64,000 nt of DNA from JAKOWB01 sp038363005. Its GTDB lineage: Bacteria > Pseudomonadota > Alphaproteobacteria > Kiloniellales > JACOMY01. A program made the position numbers and the translations under genes. This document shows positions 24,238-34,170 of the stretch, one piece after another. The notes under the pieces were generated by a model. It saw nothing but the letters and a program-made list of their open reading frames with translations, ran no database searches and was not told where the DNA came from. Where the stretch lies: positions 1 through 64,000 of the forward strand of contig JBBQBI010000024.1 in NCBI GenBank assembly GCA_038363005.1, read 5' to 3'. Numbering within the stretch: the first letter of the stretch is position 1; every line of letters begins with the position of its first letter.

Positions 24238-25583
24238 TCAACGGAACTGCAGCTCCTCGATGATGATGCGATCGCTGGTCAGTCCCAGGGCGCGGAACTG
24301 CCGCGCCAAGTCGGCAACGAAGGGCGCGCTGCCACAGAGCATGACGGCGTAGTCGTCCAGCGGCGCCACCATGGCGGCGATGGCGGCGGCGGTGATGCGA
24401 CCCTGGTCGGCAGTGGTCCAGAGGCGATAGTCGACGTAGGAATCAGCGTCCAGGAAGCGGTCGCGGATCTCGGCGTCATAGACCGCGTCTTCGGTCTCGC
24501 GCACCACGTAGGTCAGCCAGATGCGCCGGAAGTCCTCATTGCTCGTTTCGAATGCCAGCATACCCAGGAAGGGCGTGATGCCGATGCCGGAGCCGACCCA
24601 GACAAGCCGGCGGAATCGCGCGAAATGTAGCGGCGTGAAGCCGCCGAAGGGGCCATAGACCGTCGCCTCGCTGCCCGGTGCCAGGCTGGTGAGTGCCCGG
24701 GTGAAGTCGCCGCGCTGGCGCACCGAGATGCGCAGGTCGCGGCCGACCGGCGAGGAGGAAAGCGAGAAGGGGTGCAGCTCGCGCCCGTGGGGCCGCCCCA
24801 GTCCGGGGAAGCCAATGAAGATGAAGGTGCCCGGTTGATACATCATCCGCCGGTCGAGCGGGCGCAGCACCAGCTCCAGGGTGTCGCTGCCGCGCGCCGT
24901 CGCTGCCTGCAACCGGTAGCGATAGCGCGGTCCGAAGCGGCGAAACAGCAGCACGCGGTAGATCCAGGCCAGGCCGCCGGCGGCCAGCAGCATTACCATC
25001 TAGGTGCGCAGCGGCTCGAAGCTGTTGAGGGTCCCGGGTTGCAACGCCGCGTGCGCCGTGCCGCCCAGCATGAGCAGGCCAACCAACCGGTGCAGCGCCA
25101 GCCACAGCTCGTAACGCAGGCGCTTGTCATAGGCCAGCAGGCCCAGCAGCAGCAGGACATAGAATGCCAAGATGTCGTACTGCGCGCCGCCGGCGTGGAG
25201 AAGGGCACCAGCACCTCGGCCAGCGGTCGCCCCAGCGCCAGTTGCTGCCCGGCCAGCAGCAGCGCGTGGAGCAGCAGCAGCAGCGCGGCCAGGCCGAGAT
25301 GACGGTGCAGTCGCACCGCTCGGTCCAGGCCGCCGAACAGCGGTTCCAACGCATTGGCGCGCACCACCGCCAGCAGCGCGATCGCCGCCAGGGTGGCCGC
25401 CCAGAGCGCGGTCAGCTGCACCGGCGCCTGCCAGGGCGAGAGGTCGCCGGGGCTGGCGGCGGAAAGTTTCGCCGCCAGCCACAGGCCGCTGGTGATGAGC
25501 AGCGCGCCGGCGATCAGCCAGCTGCTGCGGGGAATCCGGGCAAGGCGCCCGACTGGGTTGCGCCCCCTGGGCGCCACCGTCAT
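24238..25583 (-). pseudogene. Broken ferric-reductase-like flavohaem oxidoreductase
   Basis: Read across two lesions, this is a ferric-reductase/NADPH-oxidase-like membrane protein. Membrane helices carry paired histidines (HRHLGLAALLLLLHALL and LHRLVGLLMLGGTAHAAL). Next come a last helix, an FAD domain (GRELHPFSLSSSP) and an NAD domain (VWVGSGIGITPFLG; VMLCGSAPF). The N-terminal frame starts at ATG 25583 and is lost near 25185-25195, where two extra bases in a GCGCGC run shift the frame (removing GC restores ...TPAAQYDILAFYV). A second lesion is an in-frame TAG at 25000-25002, followed at once by ATG 24999, which opens the 253-codon C-terminal part. A separately translated reductase domain is possible. 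Confidence 0.75.
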
Positions 25584-25753
25584 GGCGCCTGCCTCGCGGC
25601 CTGTTGGTGATCGCCGCCGTCTTGCATTCTGCCCCACCCGCCCCGTCGCCGATTTCCGTCCTGGCCGCCATGGTGCTGGGCCGGCGTCGGCGCGGCAAGG
25701 GTGGCCGTGAGTCTGCAGGCGCCGCCGTCCGTCGCACGCGAGCTGCCGCGGCC

Positions 25754-26557
25754 TCAGCCCGCGACCCTGGCCAGGAAGCTGCCGAGCAGGCTGGCGCAGG
25801 CCGCGGCATGGCTGGCGATAAGGAAGTGGCCGGCGCCTGGCACCACCGCCGCCTCGGCGTCGGGCAGCGCCCCCTGAAGTGTCTCGGTGATGGCGACCAT
25901 CGCCGGGTTGGCCAGCGCGCCGCGCACCAGCAGCACCGGCATTGCCAGGCGCGCATAGTCGGCCGGCCTGGCGGCGAAGCCGAAGCAGCAGGGCCAGTCC
26001 AGCACATTGGCCGGCGCGGTGGCGCGGCAGTAGTCCTGCACCGCTGGCGGCAACGCGGCGAAGGCGCCGGCGCCACCCCAATAGTCGAGGATCAGGCCGG
26101 GTGCCGCCGGATCGCCCGCCGCCACCGCCGCGGCGAAGTCCTGGCTCAAGGTCAGCGCCGCGCCATGCAACGCCGGCTGCCCGTCCAGCAGCAGCGCCAG
26201 CGGGTTGGCCTCGAACAGCGCCAGGCTGGCGACCTCGCAACGGCCCGACAGCGCTGTCGCCAACGCCACGGTGCCGCCAAAGGAATGCCCGACCAGATGC
26301 ACCGGTCCGCCCAGCCGCCGCGCCGCCGCGGCCACCACCGCGACCTCGTGTGCCATGTCACAGTCGGCGGCGCTGCGCGTCTCCGGCGTTTCGCCATAGC
26401 CGCGGAGGCTGGTGCCCGCCAGGCGCCAGCGCGGCGGCAGCAGCTTCTGCACGCCGCGCCAGGCCGCCGGCGTGGAGAAGGAGCCGGGCAGGAAGAGCAC
26501 CGGGGGGCCGCTGCCACTCTCGACGAAGTCGATGCTGGGGATGTCGCTCGTGGCCAT
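25754..26557 (-). CDS. Alpha/beta hydrolase
   Basis: A 267-residue hydrolase with VLFLPGSFSTPAAWRGVQ near the N terminus, nucleophile elbow VGHSFGGTVAL, and a C-terminal PGAGHFLIASH carrying the catalytic histidine. It belongs to the general epoxide-hydrolase/proline-iminopeptidase-like group; the substrate is unknown. ATG 26557 has GGGAGAG close upstream and is preferred over an ATG 21 codons earlier. It lies upstream of the broken ferric-reductase gene on the same strand, with a 170-base empty gap between them. Confidence 0.82.
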   Translation of the reverse strand: MATSDIPSIDFVESGSGPPVLFLPGSFSTPAAWRGVQKLLPPRWRLAGTSLRGYGETPETRSAADCDMAHEVAVVAAAARRLGGPVHLVGHSFGGTVALATALSGRCEVASLALFEANPLALLLDGQPALHGAALTLSQDFAAAVAAGDPAAPGLILDYWGGAGAFAALPPAVQDYCRATAPANVLDWPCCFGFAARPADYARLAMPVLLVRGALANPAMVAITETLQGALPDAEAAVVPGAGHFLIASHAAACASLLGSFLARVAG

Positions 26558-26641
26558 CTGCTCTCCCACATGATCGGACACGCCGAGGCTAGCGGAGTGA
26601 GGCCGCACCGGCGCCAGCAAATGTCGTCGACCTGGAGAGTT

Positions 26642-26718
<77 letters not shown>

Positions 26719-26892
26719 ACTTGGGCCTTGGCCGGGCCTGCCGGCCAAGGCGGCGGGACCTTACTTGAAGTGCCGCCGGGGTGCAAAGGGGCTTCTGCCG
26801 CCGCGGCGCGGCTTGACCGGCGGCGGAACGACCGCCACCGTGCCCGCCAGGGCCCGCCTGCACCACCGGCGGGCAAGCGGAGGAGAAACGCC

Positions 26893-27357
26893 ATGGATAG
26901 CGCGACGAGATTGACCGGCAGCTGCCTGTGCGGCGCCGTGCGCTACGAGACACGTGGCGAGTCCTTCCTGGTCAACCACTGCCATTGCCGCAGCTGCCGC
27001 AAGAACAACGGCGCGGCGGTGGTGACCCTGGCGGGCTTCAAGGCCAGCCAGGTCACCTTCAGCGGTGCGCAGCGCAAGATCTACAACTCGTCGCCGGGTG
27101 TCGGGCGCGCCTTCTGCGGCAACTGCGGCACGCCGCTGACCTGGGAGGGCGAGGGCGGCAGCTTGGGGGCGATCGTCGAGCTCCACATCAGCACCTTCGA
27201 CAAGCCGGAGCGCCTGGTGCCGAGCGCGCATGCCTTCTACCCCGAGCGCATCGCCTGGTTCGATGTCGCCGATGGCCTGCCGCGCTACAGCGGCTTCGTG
27301 GACGGTAGCACGCCGCTGCGCCATGGCCCGGCGGACGAGGAACTGCCCTCCGGCTGA
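26893..27357 (+). CDS. GFA/CENP-V family zinc protein, paralogue 2
   Basis: A 154-residue GFA-superfamily protein. Zinc cysteines occur in GSCLCGAVRYE, NHCHCRSCRKNNGAA and FCGNCGTPLTWEG. The C terminus YSGFVDGSTPLRHG is typical of the longer family branch. AGGAGA lies 6 bases before ATG 26893. It stands alone, between tRNA-Arg and the convergent giant STAND gene. The true substrate is unknown; glutathione-adduct chemistry is assumed only from the family name. Confidence 0.9.
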   Translation: MDSATRLTGSCLCGAVRYETRGESFLVNHCHCRSCRKNNGAAVVTLAGFKASQVTFSGAQRKIYNSSPGVGRAFCGNCGTPLTWEGEGGSLGAIVELHISTFDKPERLVPSAHAFYPERIAWFDVADGLPRYSGFVDGSTPLRHGPADEELPSG

Positions 27358-27391
27358 ATGGCGGCCGGTCCCGCGGGCTAAACGCGGCCGT

Positions 27392-30300
27392 CTACTGCAA
27401 CGGCGGGATGAACTTCTCGCGCTCCTCGTCGGTCAGCTGGCGCGGCACGTCGGTCCTGGCCATGGAAACCAAGTTGGCGCCGGTGAAGACGCGCCACAGG
27501 CGGGCGCGGCCGTCGCGGCCGCCGGTCACCAGCTCGCGCCCGTCGGGGCTGAACTCGGCGTCCAGGATGGAATCGCTGTGGCCCTCCAGGGTGGAGACCA
27601 GGACGCCGGTCTTGGTGTCCCACAGCCGGGCGATCTTGTCGTTCGACACCGTCACGATGTGGTCGCCCTGCGGGCTAAAGGCGATCTTGTTGACCGTGGC
27701 CGAGGGCACCGGCAGCACGAAGAGCTGGCGGCCGGTGGCGATTTCCCACACCCGCGCGGTGCCGTCGCCGCTGGCGGTGGCCAGCAGACGGCCGTCGGGC
27801 GAGATGGCGCCGTCCCAGATCTCCTTCAGGTGGCCTTCGAAGCTGCGCAGCAGCTCGCCGGTACTGGCGTCCCACAGCTTCGCCGTGCCGTCGGCCGACA
27901 TGGTGGCAATGGTCTTGCCGTCGGGCGTGTAGAGCGCCTCGTTCACCCAGCCACTGTGGCCCCTGAGGGTCAGCAGCGCCTGGCCGCTGGTGGTGTCCCA
28001 GACGATGGCGGTGTTGTCGTCCGAGCCGGTGACCAGGCGGGTGTTGTCGACCGGGTCGAAGCGGCCGGAGTTCACCCGGTCGGTATGCCCCTTGAGCAGC
28101 GAGATCAGGTCGGCGGTCTTGCCGTCCCACACCGCCACCTGGCCGGACTGGTCGACGGTGACCAGGCGCTGGCTGTCGGCGCTGAACTGCGCGTCGTAGA
28201 CCGGGCTGTAGTGCGAGATGGTGGAGACCTCGTCGAACTTCTCGGTCTCGCGCAGGATCGCCGTGCCGTCGGTGGAGGCGGTGATCAGGCGCTGCCCATC
28301 GGGGCTGAAGACGGCGCGGATGATGTGCTCGCGGTGGCCGGTCAACAGCCACTCGCGCCGTGCCGTCTGCGCGTCCCAGACCTGCAGGTTGACGTAGCCG
28401 CCGCCAATCACCCACTTGCCGTCGGGGCTGAAACTAACGTCCCAGAACTCGTCTGGCTCGTTCTCGATGGTCAGCAGGCGCTCGCCCGACAGCGGGTTCC
28501 AGATGCCGGCGGTACCGTCCTCCGACACCGTGGCCACGGACTCGCCATGCGGCGCCCAGGTGCCGCCATAGATCGGCGCGGTGTGGCCGTCCAGCCGGGC
28601 GATCTCCTTGCCGTCCTTGGCCGACCAGACCACACCATGGCCGCCCTCGTCGAAGGTGGCGACCCGCTGGCTGTCGGGCGAGAACTCGGCATAGCGGCTC
28701 TCGACCTCGTGCGGCAGGCGGGCGATCTCGTTCCCGCTGTCCAGGTCGTAGAGCACGCCGCCATCCTTGCCGGCCACCACCAGGCGCTTGCCGTCGGGGC
28801 TGAAGGCGGCGTGCCAGACGGCATAGTCGAAGACCTGCACCACGCTCAGCTTGGCACCGCTGGCGGCGTCCCACAGCGCGATCGAGCCGTCGTCGGAGGC
28901 GGTGATGATGGCGGTTCCGTCGGGTGAGAACTCGGCATAGTTCACCCAGCTGCTGTGCTGCTGCAGGCGGAACAGCTCCTGCCCGGTCGCAACGCTCCAG
29001 ACGATCGCCAGGTGATCGTCGGAGGCGGTCACCACCTCCTTGCCGTCGGGACTGAAGCGCACCGAGTTGACTCGCTCGGTGTGGCCGACCAGCTCCTGCA
29101 CCAAGCTGCCGTCGTCGGCCCGGCTGATCTTCACGCTGCCGTCGATCGCCGAGCTGGCGACCAGCGTGTCGTCGGGCGAGAAGGAGGCCCAGAGCACCTC
29201 GGCCTTGTGGAACACCGCCGCCTGCACGTAGATCGGCACGTCCTCGGTGGCTTCCGCGTCCAGCTTCCAGATCGCCACGGTGTTGTCGTAGCTGGCCGAC
29301 AGTAGGTGCTTGCCGTCCTTGCTGAACTCCAGGCGCGTCAGCTCGTTGATGTGGTAGGGCAGGGTGTCGACCCACTTGCCGTCGCTGGTGTTGACCAGCT
29401 CCAGCACGCCCTCGTTGCCCGAGCCGATGGCGAGCAGCTTGCCGTCGGGCGAGAAAGCCACCTCGGTCATCCACTTGGCGCGGCGGCCCATCACCGCCTT
29501 GGCCGGGCCGCTGTCGACCGCCCACAGCCGCGACGTGCCGTCCCAGGCGCCGGTGACCACGCGGTCGGCGTCGTCGGAGAAATCGACCGAGGAGATGATG
29601 GCGCCGTTCTGCCGCAGCACCGTCAGCGCCTCGCGCGAGTAGACATCCCAGATGCGCACCGTGCGGTCGCGCCCCAGCGTCGCCAGGAAGCGGCTGTCCT
29701 TGGAATATTCGAGCTGCCAGATGGCGCAGGCGTTCTTGCCTTCCTCGTCAATGTCGCAGCGATGGCCCTCGAGCTCGAACAGCATGCTGCCGGTGTTGGC
29801 GTCCCACAGGTAGACGCCGCCATCCAGGTCGCCGGTGACGATGGTGTCGCCGTCCGGCGCCCAGGCGACGCGGCTGATGCGGTTCTTGCTGCGGCCATAG
29901 AGGCCGCGCTGGAAGCTGCCGTCAGTGGCGTTATAGATCTCCGCGTCGCCGGCACCGTCGCCGAACACGATGCGCTGGCTGTCGGGGCTCCAGGCCATCC
30001 ACTCGATGCCGTCGGTGTAGTCGCCGCCGATGGTCTGCCGGATGGCGCCGCCGATCGGATCCCACAGGTAGACGTAGTCGTCGAAGGAGGCGATGCCCAG
30101 GGTGGCGCCGTCGGGGCTCCACTCGATGTGACCGATGATGTCGGTGGACTTGTCCATCACGCCGACCTGGGTGCCGTTGCGCAGGTCCCAGACCCGCACG
30201 GTCTTGTCGTCACCATAGGTGGCGAGCTTGCTGCCGTCGGGGCTGAAGACGACCTCCCAGACGGTGGACTGGTGGCCGGTGAAGGTGAATTTGTTCTCGC

Positions 30301-33085
30301 CGGTGGTGGCGTCGAACACCCGTGCGGTGCCGTCGTAGCCGCTGGTGGCGACCAGGCTGCCATCGGGCGAGTAGTTGACGTCGACCAGGCCGTCTGTGTG
30401 TCCCTTCAGGGTCAGCAGCGGCACGCCGCTCACCAGGTCCCAGATGCGCGCCGTGCGGTCGTTCGAGCCGGTCACCAGATGCTTGCCGTCAGGACTGACG
30501 TCGACGTCGTTGACCGATTCGTACTGTGAATAGGTGACCAGGCCATTCTGCGCCGCGATGGCGACCTTGAGCGCCGCCTCCGCCTCGTCGACATAGGGGC
30601 GCGGCTTGGTGTCGCCCGGCTTGGGCAGCGCCTCCAGCGCCAGCAGTTCGCCCAGCGTGGCGTTGCCCGAGGTGGTCTGGCGCCGCGATTCCAGCGCCAG
30701 GGTCTTGGATTGGAAGGTCAGCACCTTTTGCAGGTTGCGCTCGGCCTCGGCCAGGGCATCGGTGGCCCGGTCCTCGGCCTTGCGCGCCGCCTCGGCCTCG
30801 CGCTCGGCCACCTTCTGCTGCTCCAGCGCGAAGGTCGCCTGCTTCTCGGCCTCCTGCTGCTGTACCAGCGCATAGGCGGCCTGCTTCTCGGCCTCCTGCT
30901 GGCCGGCGATGCCGAAATAGGCGCCGAAGCCGGCGATCACCGCCAGCACGATGCCGACCAGCGCCACCATCTGGGTGCGCCGCAGCTTGCGCCGGGCCTC
31001 CGACTGCTTGGCCGCTTCGCGCGCGGTTTCCGCCGCCAGCGAGGCGTCGATGTATTCCACCAGCGCGGGATCGAGCTCGTCGCGGCGGACCAGCAGCACC
31101 TCGCGCGCCTCGATCAGCCGCTTGCCGGATGGCAGCAGCTCCTCGGTCGAGCGCTGCTCCGCGATCCAGCGGTCGGAATCGCCAGCGACGCGGACGCGCG
31201 CCTGCAGGAACTCGCGATTGTCGACGATGATCTGGCGTGCCCGCGGCCAGCGCGTCAGCAGCGCCTCGTGTGCGACGCGCAGCACGGTGTCTTCGCCCTC
31301 GCCGCCGGTGACCAGCAGGCGGGCATCGATCATCGCCTTGACCAGCGCCTCGGCGGCCGGCCCGTGAACCGCCAGCCGCTTCAGCACGGTGCGCGCGGTG
31401 GCGACACCGTCGTCGCGGTCCAGCGTGATCAGCGCGCGCAGCAGCCCCGGCAGGGCGTTCTGCACATCGGCCGGCAGCGCCCTGACCACGTCGTCGGCGC
31501 GCTTGGCGATGGCGCCTTCCAGGCCGCCCAGCGCCTCGTAGGCGGCGAAGGACAGGCGGCGGCTGTCCTTGCAGGCGTCGTACAGCTCGTCCAGCACGAA
31601 GGACAGCAGCGGCAGCGAGCCGGGATTGCGCGCCGCGGCCTGCTGCAGCACGTCGTCCAGGCCGCCCTGCTCGGTGCTTTCCTCGAAGTTCAACCCGGCG
31701 GCGCGTGCCGGGTTGCGGATCATCTGCGCGATCTCGGGGCCCTGTGGCGGCAGCAGGTCGTAGGTGCCGTTGCCGTCCTTCAGGTGCGACAGCACCGGCA
31801 GTTCCTGCAGCCGGTGATAGAAGTCGCTGCGCAGGGTGGCGACGACCCAGACCACACCGCTGCTGGCCAGCGCCTCGATCGCCGCGGCGAAGGCCTGCTG
31901 CGTCGCGCTGTCGAAGCGCTCGTCGGTGAAGAGCTCCTCCAGCTGGTCGATCAGCACCAGCAGGCGGGCCTGTGGCGGGCGCGTCAGCTTCTCCTGCGCC
32001 ATCAGCTGGTCGGCGGCGCGCTCCAGGGCGCGGCGAATGGGCGCCATGCCGTTGGTCGGCATGCGGCCCAGCAGGTCGGCCAGGGTCTCCGGCGTGAAAT
32101 CGCCCTGCGCCAACTCGGGCAGCGCGCCCTTGCCATAGAGCTTGGTGACCAGCGCCAGCAGCGGATCGGCGGCCTCGGCCGGGCGGAAGGACACATAGCG
32201 CCAGAGGCCGATGCCCTCGACCGCGCCGGGCGTGGTGATGGCCGGGATCAGGCCGGCGCGCACCAGCGAGGACTTGCCCGACCCCGACATGCCGGTGATC
32301 AGCAGGAAGGCGGTGCCGGGCTCCTGCTGGCCATCCTCGCGGGTGCGTGAGCGGGCGCGCCGCGACAGGCGGTCCTTGGCCTCGGCGATGGCGCGGGTGC
32401 GGCCGTGGAAGATCTCGGCATGCTCGGTATCGAAGGCGGCCAGGCCGCGGAACGGCGAGCCCTTCAGCCAGGTCGGCGGCTGCAGCCCGGCGCTGCCGAT
32501 CTGGATGTTCTCCTCGCGCAGCCGCTCCTCGAACAGCTTGCGCAGGTGCTTCTCCAGCAGGTCCTCGAACTCGTCGAGGCGGGAGAACTGCGAGAAGCCG
32601 GCCTTGAAGGAGCCGTCCGGATTGAAGAACCAATGCTTCAGATAGTCCGAGAGCTGGTCCCACTGCTGGCTGCGCAGCTGCCGCTCCTCGCGGTTCGACA
32701 CGTCGAACAGCGGCGGCGCCGTCTTGCGATAGACCAGGATGTCGGGATGGCCCTTGGTCTGGAAGGCGGCCAGCGCGGTCTCCAGCTCGAAGGCGGTGCC
32801 GCTGTCGTAGACAGTGCCGTCGTCGCGCGTGAAGTCGCCCGGCAGGCGGGTGCCCAGGCGCGACCACAGCACGCAGACCAGGATGTCGGCCTTGGCGGGT
32901 TCCGGGATCTGCTGCTGGAAGGTGGCGGTGGCGCGGACCGGCTCGTGTTCCCAGACGATGGGCTCCAGCGCCAGCACGGCGGCGAATTCGCCCTGCAGCC
33001 GCTCCATCACCCGCAGCGCCATGCGGCGCTCGTCGCCGACGTCGCCGGGCGACGACAGAAATACTCGCAGCTTCAGCTTGTTCAT
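27392..33085 (-). CDS. DUF4062-STAND NTPase-WD40 giant protein
   Basis: A 1897-residue signalling-type ATPase. Residues about 4-150 match the DUF4062 start (RVFLSSPGDVGDERRMAL), a Rossmann-like domain. About 210-640 is a STAND NTPase of the nSTAND1 kind: PFRGLAAFDTEHAEIFHGR, Walker A GMSGSGKSS (265-273), Walker B LLVLIDQLEEL and the downstream VVATLRSDF. One membrane helix (about 706-727, MVALVGIVLAVIAGFGAYFG) is followed by a coiled coil to about 800. From about 853 to 1870 I count 24 WD40 repeats. Such architectures work as ligand-sensing switches, in some cases in anti-phage defence. It is not obviously in an operon. Ligand and output are unknown. Confidence 0.85.
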   Translation of the reverse strand: MNKLKLRVFLSSPGDVGDERRMALRVMERLQGEFAAVLALEPIVWEHEPVRATATFQQQIPEPAKADILVCVLWSRLGTRLPGDFTRDDGTVYDSGTAFELETALAAFQTKGHPDILVYRKTAPPLFDVSNREERQLRSQQWDQLSDYLKHWFFNPDGSFKAGFSQFSRLDEFEDLLEKHLRKLFEERLREENIQIGSAGLQPPTWLKGSPFRGLAAFDTEHAEIFHGRTRAIAEAKDRLSRRARSRTREDGQQEPGTAFLLITGMSGSGKSSLVRAGLIPAITTPGAVEGIGLWRYVSFRPAEAADPLLALVTKLYGKGALPELAQGDFTPETLADLLGRMPTNGMAPIRRALERAADQLMAQEKLTRPPQARLLVLIDQLEELFTDERFDSATQQAFAAAIEALASSGVVWVVATLRSDFYHRLQELPVLSHLKDGNGTYDLLPPQGPEIAQMIRNPARAAGLNFEESTEQGGLDDVLQQAAARNPGSLPLLSFVLDELYDACKDSRRLSFAAYEALGGLEGAIAKRADDVVRALPADVQNALPGLLRALITLDRDDGVATARTVLKRLAVHGPAAEALVKAMIDARLLVTGGEGEDTVLRVAHEALLTRWPRARQIIVDNREFLQARVRVAGDSDRWIAEQRSTEELLPSGKRLIEAREVLLVRRDELDPALVEYIDASLAAETAREAAKQSEARRKLRRTQMVALVGIVLAVIAGFGAYFGIAGQQEAEKQAAYALVQQQEAEKQATFALEQQKVAEREAEAARKAEDRATDALAEAERNLQKVLTFQSKTLALESRRQTTSGNATLGELLALEALPKPGDTKPRPYVDEAEAALKVAIAAQNGLVTYSQYESVNDVDVSPDGKHLVTGSNDRTARIWDLVSGVPLLTLKGHTDGLVDVNYSPDGSLVATSGYDGTARVFDATTGENKFTFTGHQSTVWEVVFSPDGSKLATYGDDKTVRVWDLRNGTQVGVMDKSTDIIGHIEWSPDGATLGIASFDDYVYLWDPIGGAIRQTIGGDYTDGIEWMAWSPDSQRIVFGDGAGDAEIYNATDGSFQRGLYGRSKNRISRVAWAPDGDTIVTGDLDGGVYLWDANTGSMLFELEGHRCDIDEEGKNACAIWQLEYSKDSRFLATLGRDRTVRIWDVYSREALTVLRQNGAIISSVDFSDDADRVVTGAWDGTSRLWAVDSGPAKAVMGRRAKWMTEVAFSPDGKLLAIGSGNEGVLELVNTSDGKWVDTLPYHINELTRLEFSKDGKHLLSASYDNTVAIWKLDAEATEDVPIYVQAAVFHKAEVLWASFSPDDTLVASSAIDGSVKISRADDGSLVQELVGHTERVNSVRFSPDGKEVVTASDDHLAIVWSVATGQELFRLQQHSSWVNYAEFSPDGTAIITASDDGSIALWDAASGAKLSVVQVFDYAVWHAAFSPDGKRLVVAGKDGGVLYDLDSGNEIARLPHEVESRYAEFSPDSQRVATFDEGGHGVVWSAKDGKEIARLDGHTAPIYGGTWAPHGESVATVSEDGTAGIWNPLSGERLLTIENEPDEFWDVSFSPDGKWVIGGGYVNLQVWDAQTARREWLLTGHREHIIRAVFSPDGQRLITASTDGTAILRETEKFDEVSTISHYSPVYDAQFSADSQRLVTVDQSGQVAVWDGKTADLISLLKGHTDRVNSGRFDPVDNTRLVTGSDDNTAIVWDTTSGQALLTLRGHSGWVNEALYTPDGKTIATMSADGTAKLWDASTGELLRSFEGHLKEIWDGAISPDGRLLATASGDGTARVWEIATGRQLFVLPVPSATVNKIAFSPQGDHIVTVSNDKIARLWDTKTGVLVSTLEGHSDSILDAEFSPDGRELVTGGRDGRARLWRVFTGANLVSMARTDVPRQLTDEEREKFIPPLQ

Positions 33086-33156
33086 GCTGCCCCGGCCTCT
33101 TTGCGCGGAATTTCCCGCCTGAAGCGGGGAATGCTAGCGAAGCCGGCGCGGCTTGC

Positions 33157-34170
33157 CTACTCCCGCAGCCCGGCCAGGGTCTCGCTGGCCTGGCGGTCGG
33201 CACCCGATGGCAGCGGCGCGTCGGGCGCGGCGATCCAGGCGGCCACGTCGCCGATCACCAGCGCCGCGTTCAGGTCCTTGAACAAAAGGTGCCAGCCGTT
33301 TTTATACAGCGCCTGACGCTGCTGTGCCTTGGCCCCATCGGGCAGGCTTTCCCACAGCTTGAACATGGGATCGGCGGGGACCAGCTCGTCCTTCATGCCA
33401 TAGAGGAGCAGCGCCGGGCGCGTCAGTTCGGGCGCGGCGGCCAGCGCCTCGTCCATCAGGTCGGCCAGGCCATGCACCGCGTCGACCCGCGTGTTCTTGA
33501 TCACCAGCGGGTCGGCGCCCAGCGCGCGCAGCGCGACGATGTTGTCCGAGGCCTGGATATCCAGGCCGCCGCCGGTCAGCGGGAACCAGGGGATCGAGTA
33601 GCTGGCCAGCAGCAGCACCCAGCGCTGGTAGTAGGGCATGTTGGCGCGGGCCCAGACCGCCGGCGCCGACAGGATGACGCCAGCCAGCGACGCTTCGGGA
33701 TGGTGCGTCGCCGTCACCATGGCGATGGCGCCGCCCATCGACTCCCCCAGCAGGTAGACCGGCCGGCCGGGATAGCGCCCGGCCAGCAGCCGTACCAGGG
33801 TGGCGGCGTCGTCGGCGTAGGCCTGGCTGCCGGCCCAGTAGCCGCGATTCGGCGAATTGCCGAAGCCGCGCTGGTCGTAGGCAAAGGTGGCGATGCCGTC
33901 GCCGGCCCAGACCTCAGCGGCCTCGCCGATGAAGGTCGAGTGGTCGTTGAAGCCGTGCAGCGCCAGGATCACCGCCTTGGGCTCGCCAGCCGGGTCCCAG
34001 TGGCGCAGCACCAGCTGGTAGCCATCGGCGGTCTGGTAGCGCCAGGGGCCGAGCGGCCGCTCCTGGATCGCCGCCTCGGTGACGGTCGGACCGGGCGGTG
34101 CCAGCACGGGCGCACAGGCGGCGAGCCAGGGCAGCAGCAGCATGAGCGTCAGGATCCTACGACGTGGCAT
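33157..34170 (-). CDS. Serine-aminopeptidase-type hydrolase, lipoprotein
   Basis: A 337-residue alpha/beta hydrolase of the monoacylglycerol-lipase/S33 type. The N terminus carries a lipoprotein signal with lipobox (LPWLAACAP, Cys19). ALHGFNDHS contains the HG motif, LLGESMGGAIAM the nucleophile, GMKDELVP the acid, and NGWHLLFKD the histidine. It is expected to be anchored at the membrane facing the periplasm, acting on lipids or glycerides. Its first 14 bases overlap the end of the ABC ATPase gene, so the two are translated from one message. Confidence 0.85.
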   Translation of the reverse strand: MPRRRILTLMLLLPWLAACAPVLAPPGPTVTEAAIQERPLGPWRYQTADGYQLVLRHWDPAGEPKAVILALHGFNDHSTFIGEAAEVWAGDGIATFAYDQRGFGNSPNRGYWAGSQAYADDAATLVRLLAGRYPGRPVYLLGESMGGAIAMVTATHHPEASLAGVILSAPAVWARANMPYYQRWVLLLASYSIPWFPLTGGGLDIQASDNIVALRALGADPLVIKNTRVDAVHGLADLMDEALAAAPELTRPALLLYGMKDELVPADPMFKLWESLPDGAKAQQRQALYKNGWHLLFKDLNAALVIGDVAAWIAAPDAPLPSGADRQASETLAGLRE

